Positions 8,495 through 16,985 of a DNA stretch of 64,000 nt are shown here, piece after piece. The translations under genes and the position numbers were made by a program. This DNA is from Bifidobacterium platyrrhinorum (lineage in GTDB: Bacteria; Actinomycetota; Actinomycetes; Actinomycetales; Bifidobacteriaceae). How positions within the stretch are numbered: position 1 is the stretch's first letter; every line of letters starts with the position of its first letter. A model generated the notes under the pieces. The model searched no databases. It had not been told where the DNA came from and saw only the letters and a program-made list of their open reading frames with translations. The stretch spans positions 1 through 64,000 of the forward strand of contig NZ_WHZV01000003.1 in assembly GCF_010667645.1 (NCBI RefSeq), given 5' to 3'.

Positions 8495-11194
8495 TCAGCC
8501 GAGCTGTTTCATCAGCGAGATGCTGAACGCCGGGAACGTCCACACGTTCATATCGGGTTCGGCATCCGTCGCCGCGCCGGTCGCGTCGGGCGCCGTCTGC
8601 GACGGGTCCGATGAGGCGGGCGGCTGCGACTGCATCTGCTGCTGGGGCGTGCGCTGCGTATTGCGTGCGTGCGCGCGGTACGCGGCGATGTTGGCGCCCG
8701 CCGAGAAGGCGTCGTCGTCCTCGCCGGACATGGCATGCGTCGCGGCGGCGGCCTGTTTCGCCTGTCGCGCCTGCTCGCGTTCCGCCTTGGCCGCGGCTTC
8801 GGCGTGCGCGATGGCGCGCATGTCCGCGTCGAGCGCGTCGCTGAGCTGACGCGCCGTCGCGCCGTCGGCGCCGTCCTGCATGCGCTCCACCAGGGTGTGG
8901 ATCTCGCTGTTCTCGGGCACGCTGTACGTCCATACGGTCGGCTGCCCCTCCAGCTGCAGGTCGGCGACCTTCATGCCGCGGCCGGGCATGTGGCCGGTGC
9001 TTTCCGCCGAGCACCAGGCCGGCGTCCATTCGTTGTCGGAGGGCAGACGGAACTGCTTGTCCTCCGGCACGCCGTTGATCACGATGAGGATATCGGTCTC
9101 GCTGGCGTCGAGCAGCTGCATCGCGAAGCTGCGCTGCCCCAGGTCGAACCAGTCGCGTTCCATCGGCGTGGTGCCGTTCGGCAGGAACCATTGAATGCGG
9201 CTCGACGGCTTGAGCAGGCCCAGCTGCGTGAGTCGGGTGAAGAAGCCCTCCTGATGGTAGAGATCGAGCGACTTGCGCAGCGCCACCAGCTTCGAGACCG
9301 TCTCGAGGCGGTGCATGTGCCAGCTTTTCTTCGGCTGGTACAGCCAATCCCATTTCAGGTAGCTGATCGGGCTGTCCTGGCAGTAGGCGTTGTTGTTGCC
9401 GTCCTGCGAGTTGCCGAACTCGTCGCCGGCGAGCATCATCGGCGTGCCGAGGCTCAGCAGCAGCGTGCCGAGCATGTTCATCGCCGCGCGTTCGCGCCGC
9501 GCCACGATCGTCACGTCGTCGGTCTCGCCCTCCGTGCCGAAGTTCACGGAATTGTTGACGTTCGATCCGTCGTTGTTGTTCTCGCCGTTCGCCTCGTTGT
9601 GCTTGTTGGCGTAACGGGTGAGGTCGGTGAGCGTGAACCCGTCGTGGCAGGCGACGAAGTTGATGGACGAGGCGGCGCCGCGGCCCGGATCGGTGGCGAA
9701 CAGGTCCGCCGAACCGCACAGTCGCGTGGCCATCTCCTGCATGCCGATGCGGCCCACTCGTCCGCCGCTTTCCACGTCGGTGAGCCAGAACTGGCGCGTG
9801 GTGTCGCGGAAGCGGTCGTTCCATTCGGCGAACGGCACCGAGAACTGGCCGGTGCGCCAGCCCAGATTGCCCAGATCCCACGGCTCCATGGTGAGTTTGA
9901 GGTTACCGAGCAGCAGGTCGGATCGCAGCGCGTACAGGAACGGGTGATGCTGCGTGAATTCGCCGTTGAGGCGGGCGAGCGAGACGCCCAGGTCGAAGCG
10001 GAACCCGTCGATGCCGATGCGCTTCGCCCAGTAGCGCAGCGAGTCGATCGCGAAGGTGACGACGTGCGTGTTCGTGAAGTCGAAGGTGTTGCCGCAGCCG
10101 GTCGTGTCCTCGAGACGGCCGATGTTGTTCTTCTGGCGGCGGTAGGTGGAGATCGCGTCGAGGCCGCGCCAGCAGACGGTCGGGCCCTCCACGCCGCCTT
10201 CGCACGAATGGTTGTAGACCACGTCCATGATGACCTCGAACCCGGCCTCGTGCAGGGCGCGCACCATGTCGATGACCTCGTTGCGCACCGCCTCCGCGCC
10301 CCGCTCCTGTGCGGATTTCGTGGCGTATGAGGGTTCGGGGGCGAAGTAGCCGAGCGTGTTGTAGCCCCAGTAGTTGGGCCGCTCGCGTTCCTGGAGGAAC
10401 ACCTCCGGCTGCTTCGCCTGGATGGGCAGCAGTTCGATGGAGGTGACGCCGAGCCCCTGCAGGTAGGCGACCGTGGTCGGGTGCGCGAGGCCCGCGTACG
10501 TGCCGCGCAGCTCCTCGGGCAGCCACGGCGCCTGCGCGGTGAAGCCCTTGACGTGCAGCTCGTAGATGACGGTCTTGCTCCATGGGATGTGCGGGTGGTC
10601 CGGGTCGGCGTCGTGCTTGGTTTTGTCGCGGTCGTCGATGGCCACGGAGAGCGGCATGTGCCCGAGCGAGTCGACGGTGCTCATGTTGCCGAACGCCGAG
10701 CCCATGACGCGGTTGTCCTTCACCTCGCATTCGTAGGAGAAAGCCGCGGGGGAGAGCTCCATCTTCCCGTCGATGCCCTTCGCGTACGGGTCGAGCAGCA
10801 GCTTGTACGGGTTGAAGCGCACGCCGCGGCGCGGATCCCATGCGCCGTCGACGCGGAAGCCGTAGCGCATGCCGCTCCACGCCTTCGGGATGTGCACGTA
10901 CCACAGGCCGTAGTTCGGGCCGTGCATGCGGAACAGCGTCTCGCGCACGTACTGGTCCTCGATGATGCGCATGCAGACGGGGAACTCCCGGATCTGGTCG
11001 ACGAACGGCACGTTGGGTACGGGGAACAGGCGGATGGCGTCCTGGTAGAACGCGGTGGGATCGTCGAGTGATTCGATGACGCTCAACCACACCTGATCGG
11101 CGGTTTCGGAACGGACGACGACGTCCGCGCCGCCGTCCTCGGTGAAGTAGAAGCCGGGGCGGGTGGCGTAGCGATGCAATGGCGGGTTTCTCAT
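8495..11194 (-). CDS. glgX: Glycogen debranching enzyme GlgX (GH13_11)
   Basis: An 899-residue isoamylase-type debranching enzyme that cleaves alpha-1,6 branches of glycogen. The CBM48-like N-terminus is followed by the GH13 barrel. The catalytic triad is Asp401 (GFRFDLG), Glu437 (TMEPWD) and Asp518 (ACHDGF); MDVVYNH is the first GH13 region. GlgX proteins are usually 650-720 residues. This one has about 180 extra C-terminal residues that are Ala/Gln-rich and helical (AEREQARQAKQAAAA) with a final conserved-looking end. I chose the ATG of MRNPPLHRYATRPG because the fold starts there; a frame 25 codons longer exists but is not supported. It is convergent with rpsI. Confidence 0.93.
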   Translation of the reverse strand: MRNPPLHRYATRPGFYFTEDGGADVVVRSETADQVWLSVIESLDDPTAFYQDAIRLFPVPNVPFVDQIREFPVCMRIIEDQYVRETLFRMHGPNYGLWYVHIPKAWSGMRYGFRVDGAWDPRRGVRFNPYKLLLDPYAKGIDGKMELSPAAFSYECEVKDNRVMGSAFGNMSTVDSLGHMPLSVAIDDRDKTKHDADPDHPHIPWSKTVIYELHVKGFTAQAPWLPEELRGTYAGLAHPTTVAYLQGLGVTSIELLPIQAKQPEVFLQERERPNYWGYNTLGYFAPEPSYATKSAQERGAEAVRNEVIDMVRALHEAGFEVIMDVVYNHSCEGGVEGPTVCWRGLDAISTYRRQKNNIGRLEDTTGCGNTFDFTNTHVVTFAIDSLRYWAKRIGIDGFRFDLGVSLARLNGEFTQHHPFLYALRSDLLLGNLKLTMEPWDLGNLGWRTGQFSVPFAEWNDRFRDTTRQFWLTDVESGGRVGRIGMQEMATRLCGSADLFATDPGRGAASSINFVACHDGFTLTDLTRYANKHNEANGENNNDGSNVNNSVNFGTEGETDDVTIVARRERAAMNMLGTLLLSLGTPMMLAGDEFGNSQDGNNNAYCQDSPISYLKWDWLYQPKKSWHMHRLETVSKLVALRKSLDLYHQEGFFTRLTQLGLLKPSSRIQWFLPNGTTPMERDWFDLGQRSFAMQLLDASETDILIVINGVPEDKQFRLPSDNEWTPAWCSAESTGHMPGRGMKVADLQLEGQPTVWTYSVPENSEIHTLVERMQDGADGATARQLSDALDADMRAIAHAEAAAKAEREQARQAKQAAAATHAMSGEDDDAFSAGANIAAYRAHARNTQRTPQQQMQSQPPASSDPSQTAPDATGAATDAEPDMNVWTFPAFSISLMKQLG

Positions 11195-11273
11195 ACACCC
11201 ATTGTAGACGTGTGGGGTTTTGCTGCTTTCCCGGGGGATTCCTGGGGCGATGCGGTCGGTGTGGTCCATGTTC

Positions 11274-11318
11274 GCGTTCCGGCATGGTGCGTTCCGGCAT
11301 GGTGCGTTCCGGCATGGT
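11274..11318. repeat. Three tandem 15-bp repeats
   Basis: The unit GCGTTCCGGCATGGT is present three times head to tail (11274-11288, 11289-11303, 11304-11318), with a diverged start of a fourth. It lies upstream of both the divergent glgX gene and the dehydrogenase promoter, inside a 317-base intergenic region that otherwise holds only the promoter at 11361. Confidence 0.8.
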
Positions 11319-11360
11319 GCGTCCCGACACGCCGATGCTATTTGGTTTTAGAAAACGAAT

Positions 11361-11389
11361 TTGCAAAACAAAAAAGAAAAAGCTATAGT
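11361..11389 (+). promoter_or_regulatory. Promoter of the first polyol dehydrogenase
   Basis: -35 TTGCAA (11361-11366), a 17-nt A-rich spacer and -10 TATAGT (11384-11389). The sequence TTTTAGAAAA just upstream (11347-11356) also occurs in the ROK-adhE intergenic region and may be an operator. Confidence 0.65.
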
Positions 11390-11511
11390 GTGATTCAACA
11401 CCTCGCAGGGAACGCGGGATGAACGAACTTCAACACCGTCGGCGACGACGGAAGAAACAACGGCAACAACCAAGGCCTTCGCAGTCGAAGGCCGCATCGA
11501 AAGGAACCATC

Positions 11512-12516
11512 ATGAAGGCACTCGTGCTCACCGGCGTCAAGCAGTTCGAGATCCAGGACCTGCCCACCCCCGAGATCGCGCCGAACGAGGTGCTCATCAA
11601 CACCGCCTACGCCGGCGTGTGCGGCACCGACCACGACCTGTACGCCGGACGCCCCGGCTCCGCCGCGGCCGTCCCGCCGATCGTCCTTGGACACGAGAAC
11701 TCCGGCGTCGTCGAGGCCATCGGCTCCGAGGTCACCAACGTCAAGCCCGGCGACCGCGTCGCCGTCGACCCGAACATCTACTGCGGCCAGTGCGAGTTCT
11801 GCCTCACCCAGCGCCCGGAGCTGTGCGACCACCTGTCCGCCGTCGGCGTGACCCGTGACGGCGGTCTCGCCGAGCAGTTCACCGCGCCGGCCACCGTCGT
11901 CTACAAGCTGCCGGACAACGTCTCCCTCAAGGACGCCGCCGCCATCGAGCCGATCTCCTGCGCCGTGCACGGCGTCGACCTCCTCAAGCTCAAACCGTAT
12001 CAGAAGGCCCTCGTCATCGGCGACGGCTTCATGGGCCAGCTCTTCGCCCAGATCGTGCAGGCCTACGGCGTGCACCAGGTCGACCTCGCCGGCATCTTCG
12101 ACGAGAAGCTCAAGCGCAACCAGGAGCTGTTCGGCGTGAAGAACATCTACAACACCACCCGCGAATCCATTCCGGAGGGCGCCTACGACGTGATCATCGA
12201 GGCCGTCGGCCTGCCGCAGACCCAGGCCCAGGCCGTCGCCGCCGCCAACAAGGGCGCCCAGGTGCTCATGTTTGGCGTCGGCCCGCAGGAGGCCCACTTC
12301 GAGATGAACACCTACGACATCTACAAGAAGCAGCTGACCATCCAGGGCTCCTTCATCAACCCGCTCACCTTCAAGGACGCCATCAGCCTGCTCGAATCCG
12401 GCAAGATGAACGTCGCCCCGCTCATCAGCCACGAGCTCGAGCTCGAGCAGGTCCAGGACTTCCTCGACGGCAAGATCACCGGCGTCTCCAAGGCCGTCGT
12501 CAAGCTCGCCCACTGA
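11512..12516 (+). CDS. Zinc-dependent medium-chain alcohol/polyol dehydrogenase
   Basis: A 334-residue MDR-family dehydrogenase of the sorbitol/threonine dehydrogenase group. Catalytic zinc ligands are Cys37 (VCGTDHD) and the His in LGHENSG. The structural zinc loop is complete (CGQCEFCLTQRPELC). The NAD-binding fold follows (VIGDGFMGQLFAQ), with a GDGFMG glycine pattern slightly unlike GxGxxG. The start ATG has AAAGGA upstream. It is followed by a terminator and then by an RbtT-type permease, suggesting oxidation of an imported sugar alcohol. The exact polyol cannot be read from the sequence. Confidence 0.85.
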   Translation: MKALVLTGVKQFEIQDLPTPEIAPNEVLINTAYAGVCGTDHDLYAGRPGSAAAVPPIVLGHENSGVVEAIGSEVTNVKPGDRVAVDPNIYCGQCEFCLTQRPELCDHLSAVGVTRDGGLAEQFTAPATVVYKLPDNVSLKDAAAIEPISCAVHGVDLLKLKPYQKALVIGDGFMGQLFAQIVQAYGVHQVDLAGIFDEKLKRNQELFGVKNIYNTTRESIPEGAYDVIIEAVGLPQTQAQAVAAANKGAQVLMFGVGPQEAHFEMNTYDIYKKQLTIQGSFINPLTFKDAISLLESGKMNVAPLISHELELEQVQDFLDGKITGVSKAVVKLAH

Positions 12517-12543
12517 TCCCGAACCCGGCTCCATTCCAAGACC

Positions 12544-12590
12544 CGGCCGCCGGTTTTCCCCTTTTCCCCGGCGGCCGTCGCTCTTTTCTT
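12544..12590 (+). terminator. Terminator after the first polyol dehydrogenase
   Basis: 10-bp perfect stem (12544-12553 with 12568-12577) followed by CTCTTTTCTTT. It separates the dehydrogenase from the downstream permease, perhaps only partially. Confidence 0.75.
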
Positions 12591-12670
12591 TCCGCCTCGC
12601 CGTCCGATCGCCGTGCCATCATCGTGAGGCGGCCTCCCATCCGACAACGACGTTATGTAGGGATTGATCC

Positions 12671-14035
12671 ATGATTCGCTTCTTCGAAAAGTTCGGCATC
12701 CCCCGCGTGCTGCTCCTCGGCTTCCTCGCCGTGGCCATCTTCATGACGGGCGACGGCTTCGAGCTCACCTTCCTGTCCAAATACATGGTCGACCAGGGAT
12801 TCACCGCCGCGCAGGCGTCCGGCCTGGTCACCGTCTACGGCCTGTTCGCCGCGCTCGGCGGCTGGACCGCCGGCGTGCTCGCCGAGATGTTCGGCGCCCG
12901 CCGCGTCATGATGTTCGGCGCCTGCTGGTGGATCGGCGTCCATCTGGTCTTCCTCGCCCTCGCCTTGCCCAGCGGCGTCTACCCGTTCATCCTCGCCGTC
13001 TACGCGGTGCGCGGCATCGGCTATCCGCTGTTCATCTATTCGTTCGTCGTGCTCATGGCGCAGTACATCACCCCCGCGCGCCTCGCCTCCGCCACCGGCT
13101 TCTTCTGGACCTGCTTCTCGCTGGGCATCGGCGTGTTCGGCGCCTACCTGCCGAGCTTCATCATGCCGCACTTCGGCGAATACCGGACCTTCTGGTTCGC
13201 GCTGCCGTTCTCGGTCGTCGGCACGATCATGTGCTTCCTGTTCGTGCCGAAGAACAAGGTCGTCAAGGGCGAGGGGCTGAGCACCAAGGAGAAGCTCAAG
13301 GAGCTCACCGACGGCGCCACCATCCTGGTCACCAACCGCAAGATCGCCGTGTGCGCCGTCATCCGCATCATCAACAACCTGCTGCTCTACGGCTTCCCGG
13401 TCATCATGCCGCTCTACCTGTGCACCACGAAATACGGCGGCATCAACATCTTCCGCACCGAGGAATGGATGCGCATCTGGGGCTTCGTGTTCGTCGTCAC
13501 CCTGATCTTCAACACCTTCTGGGGCTGGTTCATGGACCGCTTCGGCTGGGTGTGGCCGATGCGCTGGTTCGGCTGCGGCGTGCTCGCCGTCGGATCCGTC
13601 GCCTTCTACTACATTCCCCGGTGGTTCGGCGCGAACGCGGCCATGATGATCGTCGCCTCCATCATCGTCGGCATCGGCACCTGCGCGTTCTCCTGCCTGC
13701 CGACCATCATGACGCTCGAGGCCCCCGGCAAGCAGGGCGCGGCCCTGTCCGCCTACAACCTGGCCGCCGGCCTCACCACGTTCGTCGGCCCCGGCATCGC
13801 CACGGTCCTGCTGCCGTCGATCGGCATCGAAGGCATCTGCTGGACGTACGCCGCGCTGTATGTGGTGGCGCTGCTGCTCACCTGCACCCTGCACCCGAAG
13901 CAGCCCGGCTTCGACGAGAAAGGCCACCGCATCAAGGAGACGAAGCCGGAATCCGCCGAAACGGCGGCCGGGAACGCCGTCGCGTCCCATCCGATCGAGG
14001 TGACCGTGGCCGCGCAGGCCGCCGCCGTGGCCTGA
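12671..14035 (+). CDS. MFS polyol permease, RbtT/DalT/CsbX type
   Basis: A 454-residue 12-helix major facilitator of the RbtT/DalT/CsbX group (ribitol and D-arabitol proton symporters). Near the start it has the family signature FMTGDGFELTFLSKY, followed by GVLAEMFGARR, the loop 2-3 motif, and RGIGYPLFIYSFVV. The last about 40 residues are a polar cytoplasmic tail. It is a close paralogue of the permease at 15568 (same signatures throughout). The ribosome-binding site is weak. Downstream of the dehydrogenase, it probably supplies its substrate. Confidence 0.87.
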   Translation: MIRFFEKFGIPRVLLLGFLAVAIFMTGDGFELTFLSKYMVDQGFTAAQASGLVTVYGLFAALGGWTAGVLAEMFGARRVMMFGACWWIGVHLVFLALALPSGVYPFILAVYAVRGIGYPLFIYSFVVLMAQYITPARLASATGFFWTCFSLGIGVFGAYLPSFIMPHFGEYRTFWFALPFSVVGTIMCFLFVPKNKVVKGEGLSTKEKLKELTDGATILVTNRKIAVCAVIRIINNLLLYGFPVIMPLYLCTTKYGGINIFRTEEWMRIWGFVFVVTLIFNTFWGWFMDRFGWVWPMRWFGCGVLAVGSVAFYYIPRWFGANAAMMIVASIIVGIGTCAFSCLPTIMTLEAPGKQGAALSAYNLAAGLTTFVGPGIATVLLPSIGIEGICWTYAALYVVALLLTCTLHPKQPGFDEKGHRIKETKPESAETAAGNAVASHPIEVTVAAQAAAVA

Positions 14036-14213
14036 ACGCGTCTCCCATCCCCTCATCGCCGGTTCCGGCGCCATTTCGGAAAACGATGACAAAACACCAT
14101 CATCCGACGATTCCCGCGGCGTGGCGTCGACCATGCCGTAGGAATCGCCGGGCTACCCTGAGACCGTCCGCGCAACCGCCGCGCCATATAGCCATATGTG
14201 AAGGAGCATTATC

Positions 14214-14615
14214 ATGGCCGAGAAAATGACCGCATTCACCACCGATTTCCAGCATTCCGGCATGCCCGCCAAGGACTTGGACGAGACCATCGGGTTCTAC
14301 ACCGAGAAGCTCGGCTTCGAACTCGCCGGCCTGTTCCACAACGGCGGGAACCGCTGCGCGTTCCTGCGCTACGGGCATCTGACCATCGAGACCTGGGAGG
14401 GCGATCCCGCGCCGATGACCACCGGCGCCATCAACCACTGGGCGTTCGACACCCCGGACATCGAGGCCGCGTTCGCCAACGCGAAGGAGCTGGGCCTCAA
14501 GCTCAAGGACACCGAGATCCAGTCCATTCCGAGCTTCTGGGACAAGGGCATCCGATACTTCAACGTCTACGGCCCCAACGGCGAGACCATCGAATTCTGC
14601 CAGATCGTGAAGTAG
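14214..14615 (+). CDS. VOC-superfamily (glyoxalase-like) protein
   Basis: A 133-residue single-domain vicinal-oxygen-chelate protein with the paired beta-alpha-beta-beta-beta layout: DLDETIGFYTEKLGF in the first half and PDIEAAFANAKELGLKL in the second. Candidate metal ligands are His/Glu in HLTIETW, NHWAF and ETIEFCQ. Possible roles are lactoylglutathione lyase-like, dioxygenase-like or resistance proteins; none is indicated by context. GAAGGAG precedes the ATG. A strong hairpin follows. Confidence 0.8.
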   Translation: MAEKMTAFTTDFQHSGMPAKDLDETIGFYTEKLGFELAGLFHNGGNRCAFLRYGHLTIETWEGDPAPMTTGAINHWAFDTPDIEAAFANAKELGLKLKDTEIQSIPSFWDKGIRYFNVYGPNGETIEFCQIVK

Positions 14616-14640
14616 TCTCCGTCATCCCCTCTTGACCAAC

Positions 14641-14694
14641 CAACACGGCCGTCGGCCGGCGCATTGCAAGGTGCGCCGGCCCACGGCCGTGTTG
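14641..14694 (+). terminator. Long hairpin terminator after the VOC gene
   Basis: A 23-bp stem with one mismatch (14641-14663 with 14672-14694) and an 8-nt loop, 25 nt after the stop; no long T-run. Confidence 0.6.
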
Positions 14695-14803
14695 TCGTGT
14701 ATATGGTGATCGTCGGGCGTGTCGTCGCCGGATGCCTTGATGCGGGCGGGGTGATGCCGTTCCCGCCATCCCGGCTGAAACCCCCCGTTATCGGCTGTTT
14801 GCG

Positions 14804-14848
14804 GCGTCAAATACCCGTTCTGGGCCCATCGAAACGGGTATTTGACGC
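14804..14848. repeat. Perfect 16-bp inverted repeat in a gene-poor gap
   Basis: GCGTCAAATACCCGTT (14804-14819) pairs exactly with 14833-14848 across a 13-nt loop. It lies in the 380-base stretch 14695-15075, where I see no gene. There is no T-run on either side, so it is not a standard terminator. It could be a transcribed structure or an operator. Confidence 0.75.
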
Positions 14849-15075
14849 TGTAGAGTCCGGATTCCGGGTGTTTGGGCTGGGGGAATTGACGCGCGATCGA
14901 CGCCGGCGGGGTTGTCGGGGCCGGTGGAGAGGTGGAATCAGGTCCGATGAATAGGGATGTCCGGTCTGGTGGATGATTGCCGGAGAATAATGTCTCTCGC
15001 GTGGTGCGTGATGGCGAATGGTGGGAGGGACTCCGTTGTCCGTGCTCCGCATCGCCGTCGGATGATGATCCGTGT

Positions 15076-15204
15076 TCAGCGCTTTTCGATGGCTTCGAAC
15101 GCCTTGGTGGTGGCCTCGCTGTAGCCGGCCTGGGCGAGGGCGCTCACGCCGCTGGCCTCGAATCCGCGCATAACTGCCGCCATGAACTTCTTTCCGCTCA
15201 TCAT
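15076..15204 (-). CDS. Predicted 42-residue small protein
   Basis: A short frame encoding 42 residues, starting MMSGKKFMAAVMRGF and ending AFEAIEKR. The start is supported by AAAGGAG 5-8 nt upstream of ATGATG. Composition suggests one amphipathic helix of Ala, Met, Phe and Lys; there is no hydrophobic segment long enough for a membrane span. The two in-frame ATGs (15204 and 15201) differ by one residue. I recognise no family. The strong ribosome-binding site and its isolated position make it a better candidate than the larger frames around it. Confidence 0.45.
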   Translation of the reverse strand: MMSGKKFMAAVMRGFEASGVSALAQAGYSEATTKAFEAIEKR

Positions 15205-15567
15205 GATGATCTCCTTTCGTTGGTGCGCCTGTGGCGCATTCGGGCGGCGTCTCCGCCCGTCGGTTCCCAAGGGTAGACCTTGACGCCGACTTAAGTAAAG
15301 CCGCTTTATGGAAGATGGTTTCCATGGGGATGGGAAGCGTCGGCGGACGAATGGCGTTCTTTCGGATCGGCGTTCCGGATCGGCGTTTCCGGATCCGCCT
15401 TCCGGGCATGCGTCCCGTGCATCGGACTCCATGCGCACCGCGTGCAAAAAAGTATCAATTACTGCGCATGCGTGCGGGGAAAACCCGCTGTTTCTGGCCG
15501 GACACTTGTATTAACGCTTCAACGAGGGGCGGCAACAGGACAACGAGGTTTTGACAAGGAGACGACC
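15205..15567. other. Divergent regulatory gap before the second permease
   Basis: A 363-base stretch between the small minus-strand gene and the second permease. AAAAAGTATCAA (15447-15458) also occurs upstream of adhE at 23248-23259. I see no confident promoter or gene. A longer frame could extend the permease into here, but the ribosome-binding site (AAGGAGA, about 15556) argues for the start at 15568. Confidence 0.4.
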
Positions 15568-16872
15568 ATGGCCAAAGGGCTGACGAGAATGCTGATACCG
15601 GGATTCCTGGCGATCGCGGTGTTCATGACGGGAGACGGCTTCGAACTGACGTTCCTGTCCAAATACGTCGTGGATCAGGGGTTCAGCTCGGCCCAGGCGT
15701 CGCTGCTGTTCACCATGTACGGGCTGGTGGCGGCGCTCGCCGGCTGGTCGTCCGGCGTGCTCGCCGAGATGTTCGGGGCCAAGCGCATCATGCTCGTCGG
15801 CGCGGTCTCGTGGATCGCGCTGCATCTGGTGTTTATCGGCGTGGCGCTTCCCAGCCATATCTACCCGCTGATGCTGGTGTCGTACATGCTGCGCGGCATG
15901 GGCTATCCGCTGTTCATCTACAGCTTCGTGGTGCTGCTCGCGCAGACAGTCGACCCGGGCAGGCTCGCCTCGGCCATGGGCTGGTTCTGGACCTCGTATT
16001 CCTTCGGCATCGGCGTCTTCGGCGCGTATCTTCCCGCGTTCATCACCCCGATGATCGGCGAATACTATTCGCTGTGGATGTCGCTGCCGTTCTCGATCGT
16101 CGGAACCCTGATCTGCGTCATGCTCGTGCCCAACACCACGAACGCCGAACTCGAGTCCATGAGCACCGCCGACAAGCTGCGTGAGCTCTCCCGCGGCGTC
16201 ACCATCCTCAAGGACAACCGTCAGATCGCCTTCGCGGCCGTGCTGCGCGTGATCTGCAACCTCACCCTCTACGGGTTCCCGGTCATCATGCCGCTCTATC
16301 TCGCCACCCACACCAATGGCGGCGGCGCGTGGTTCAAGGTCACCGAATGGTCCACGATCTGGGGTCTGCTCTTCGTCGTCACCGTGTTCGGCAACGTGTT
16401 CTGGGGGCGCATGGGCGACCGCTTCGGCTGGATGCGCCAGATGCGCTGGTGGGGCTGCTGGCTCTCCGCGCTCGGCACGCTCGCCATGTACTACGTGCCC
16501 CAGTTCTTCGGCCGCAACCTGCCGCTGATGTATCTGTGCGCCGTGGTGCTCGGCATGGGCATCTCCGCGTTCGTGCCCATGGGAGCGGTGTTCCCCGCGC
16601 TGGAGCCCGAGCACAAGGGCGCTGCGGTCTCCGCGCACAACCTCGCCTCCGGGCTCACCACCTTCTGCGGCCCGTTCATCGCCACGATGCTGCTGGAGAC
16701 GGTCGGCTTCGCCGGCGTGTGCTGGGCGTACGCGATCTGCTACATCGCCGGCTCCGTCGTCTCCCTGGGCATCCGGCCGAAGCAGCCCGGATTCGACGAA
16801 CGTGGACGACGTCTGGCTCCGGTCGGCCGACCGTCCGGCGGCGTCGCAGCCATGGAGGCCGCGACGGCCTGA
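15568..16872 (+). CDS. Second MFS polyol permease, RbtT/DalT/CsbX type
   Basis: A 434-residue 12-helix permease. It is a paralogue of the protein at 12671 and shares FMTGDGFELTFLSKY, GVLAEMFGAKR and RGMGYPLFIYSFVV. I took the ATG with AAGGAGA 6 nt upstream (MAKGLTRMLIPG); the longer frame would add 42 non-homologous residues. Immediately downstream is a xylitol/sorbitol-type dehydrogenase, so the pair likely imports and oxidises one sugar alcohol. The cluster thus contains two permease-dehydrogenase sets with opposite gene order. Confidence 0.88.
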   Translation: MAKGLTRMLIPGFLAIAVFMTGDGFELTFLSKYVVDQGFSSAQASLLFTMYGLVAALAGWSSGVLAEMFGAKRIMLVGAVSWIALHLVFIGVALPSHIYPLMLVSYMLRGMGYPLFIYSFVVLLAQTVDPGRLASAMGWFWTSYSFGIGVFGAYLPAFITPMIGEYYSLWMSLPFSIVGTLICVMLVPNTTNAELESMSTADKLRELSRGVTILKDNRQIAFAAVLRVICNLTLYGFPVIMPLYLATHTNGGGAWFKVTEWSTIWGLLFVVTVFGNVFWGRMGDRFGWMRQMRWWGCWLSALGTLAMYYVPQFFGRNLPLMYLCAVVLGMGISAFVPMGAVFPALEPEHKGAAVSAHNLASGLTTFCGPFIATMLLETVGFAGVCWAYAICYIAGSVVSLGIRPKQPGFDERGRRLAPVGRPSGGVAAMEAATA

Positions 16873-16915
16873 CCGGGCTGCCGTTCGCCGGGACGGGCCG
16901 CCGGGCGCCCGGCGG

Positions 16916-16973
16916 ACCAACCAACAAACCAACCAACCAACCCAACCCAATCAACAACCCAACAAACAAACAA
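16916..16973 (+). other. C/A-only leader tract before the dehydrogenase
   Basis: 58 bases containing no G and a single T, built from CCAA, ACAA and CCCAA units, ending directly at the AAAGGAGA ribosome-binding site. Such a tract cannot fold and would keep the start open; it may also be a slippage-prone repeat. Confidence 0.7.
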
Positions 16974-16985
16974 AGGAGATCGATC

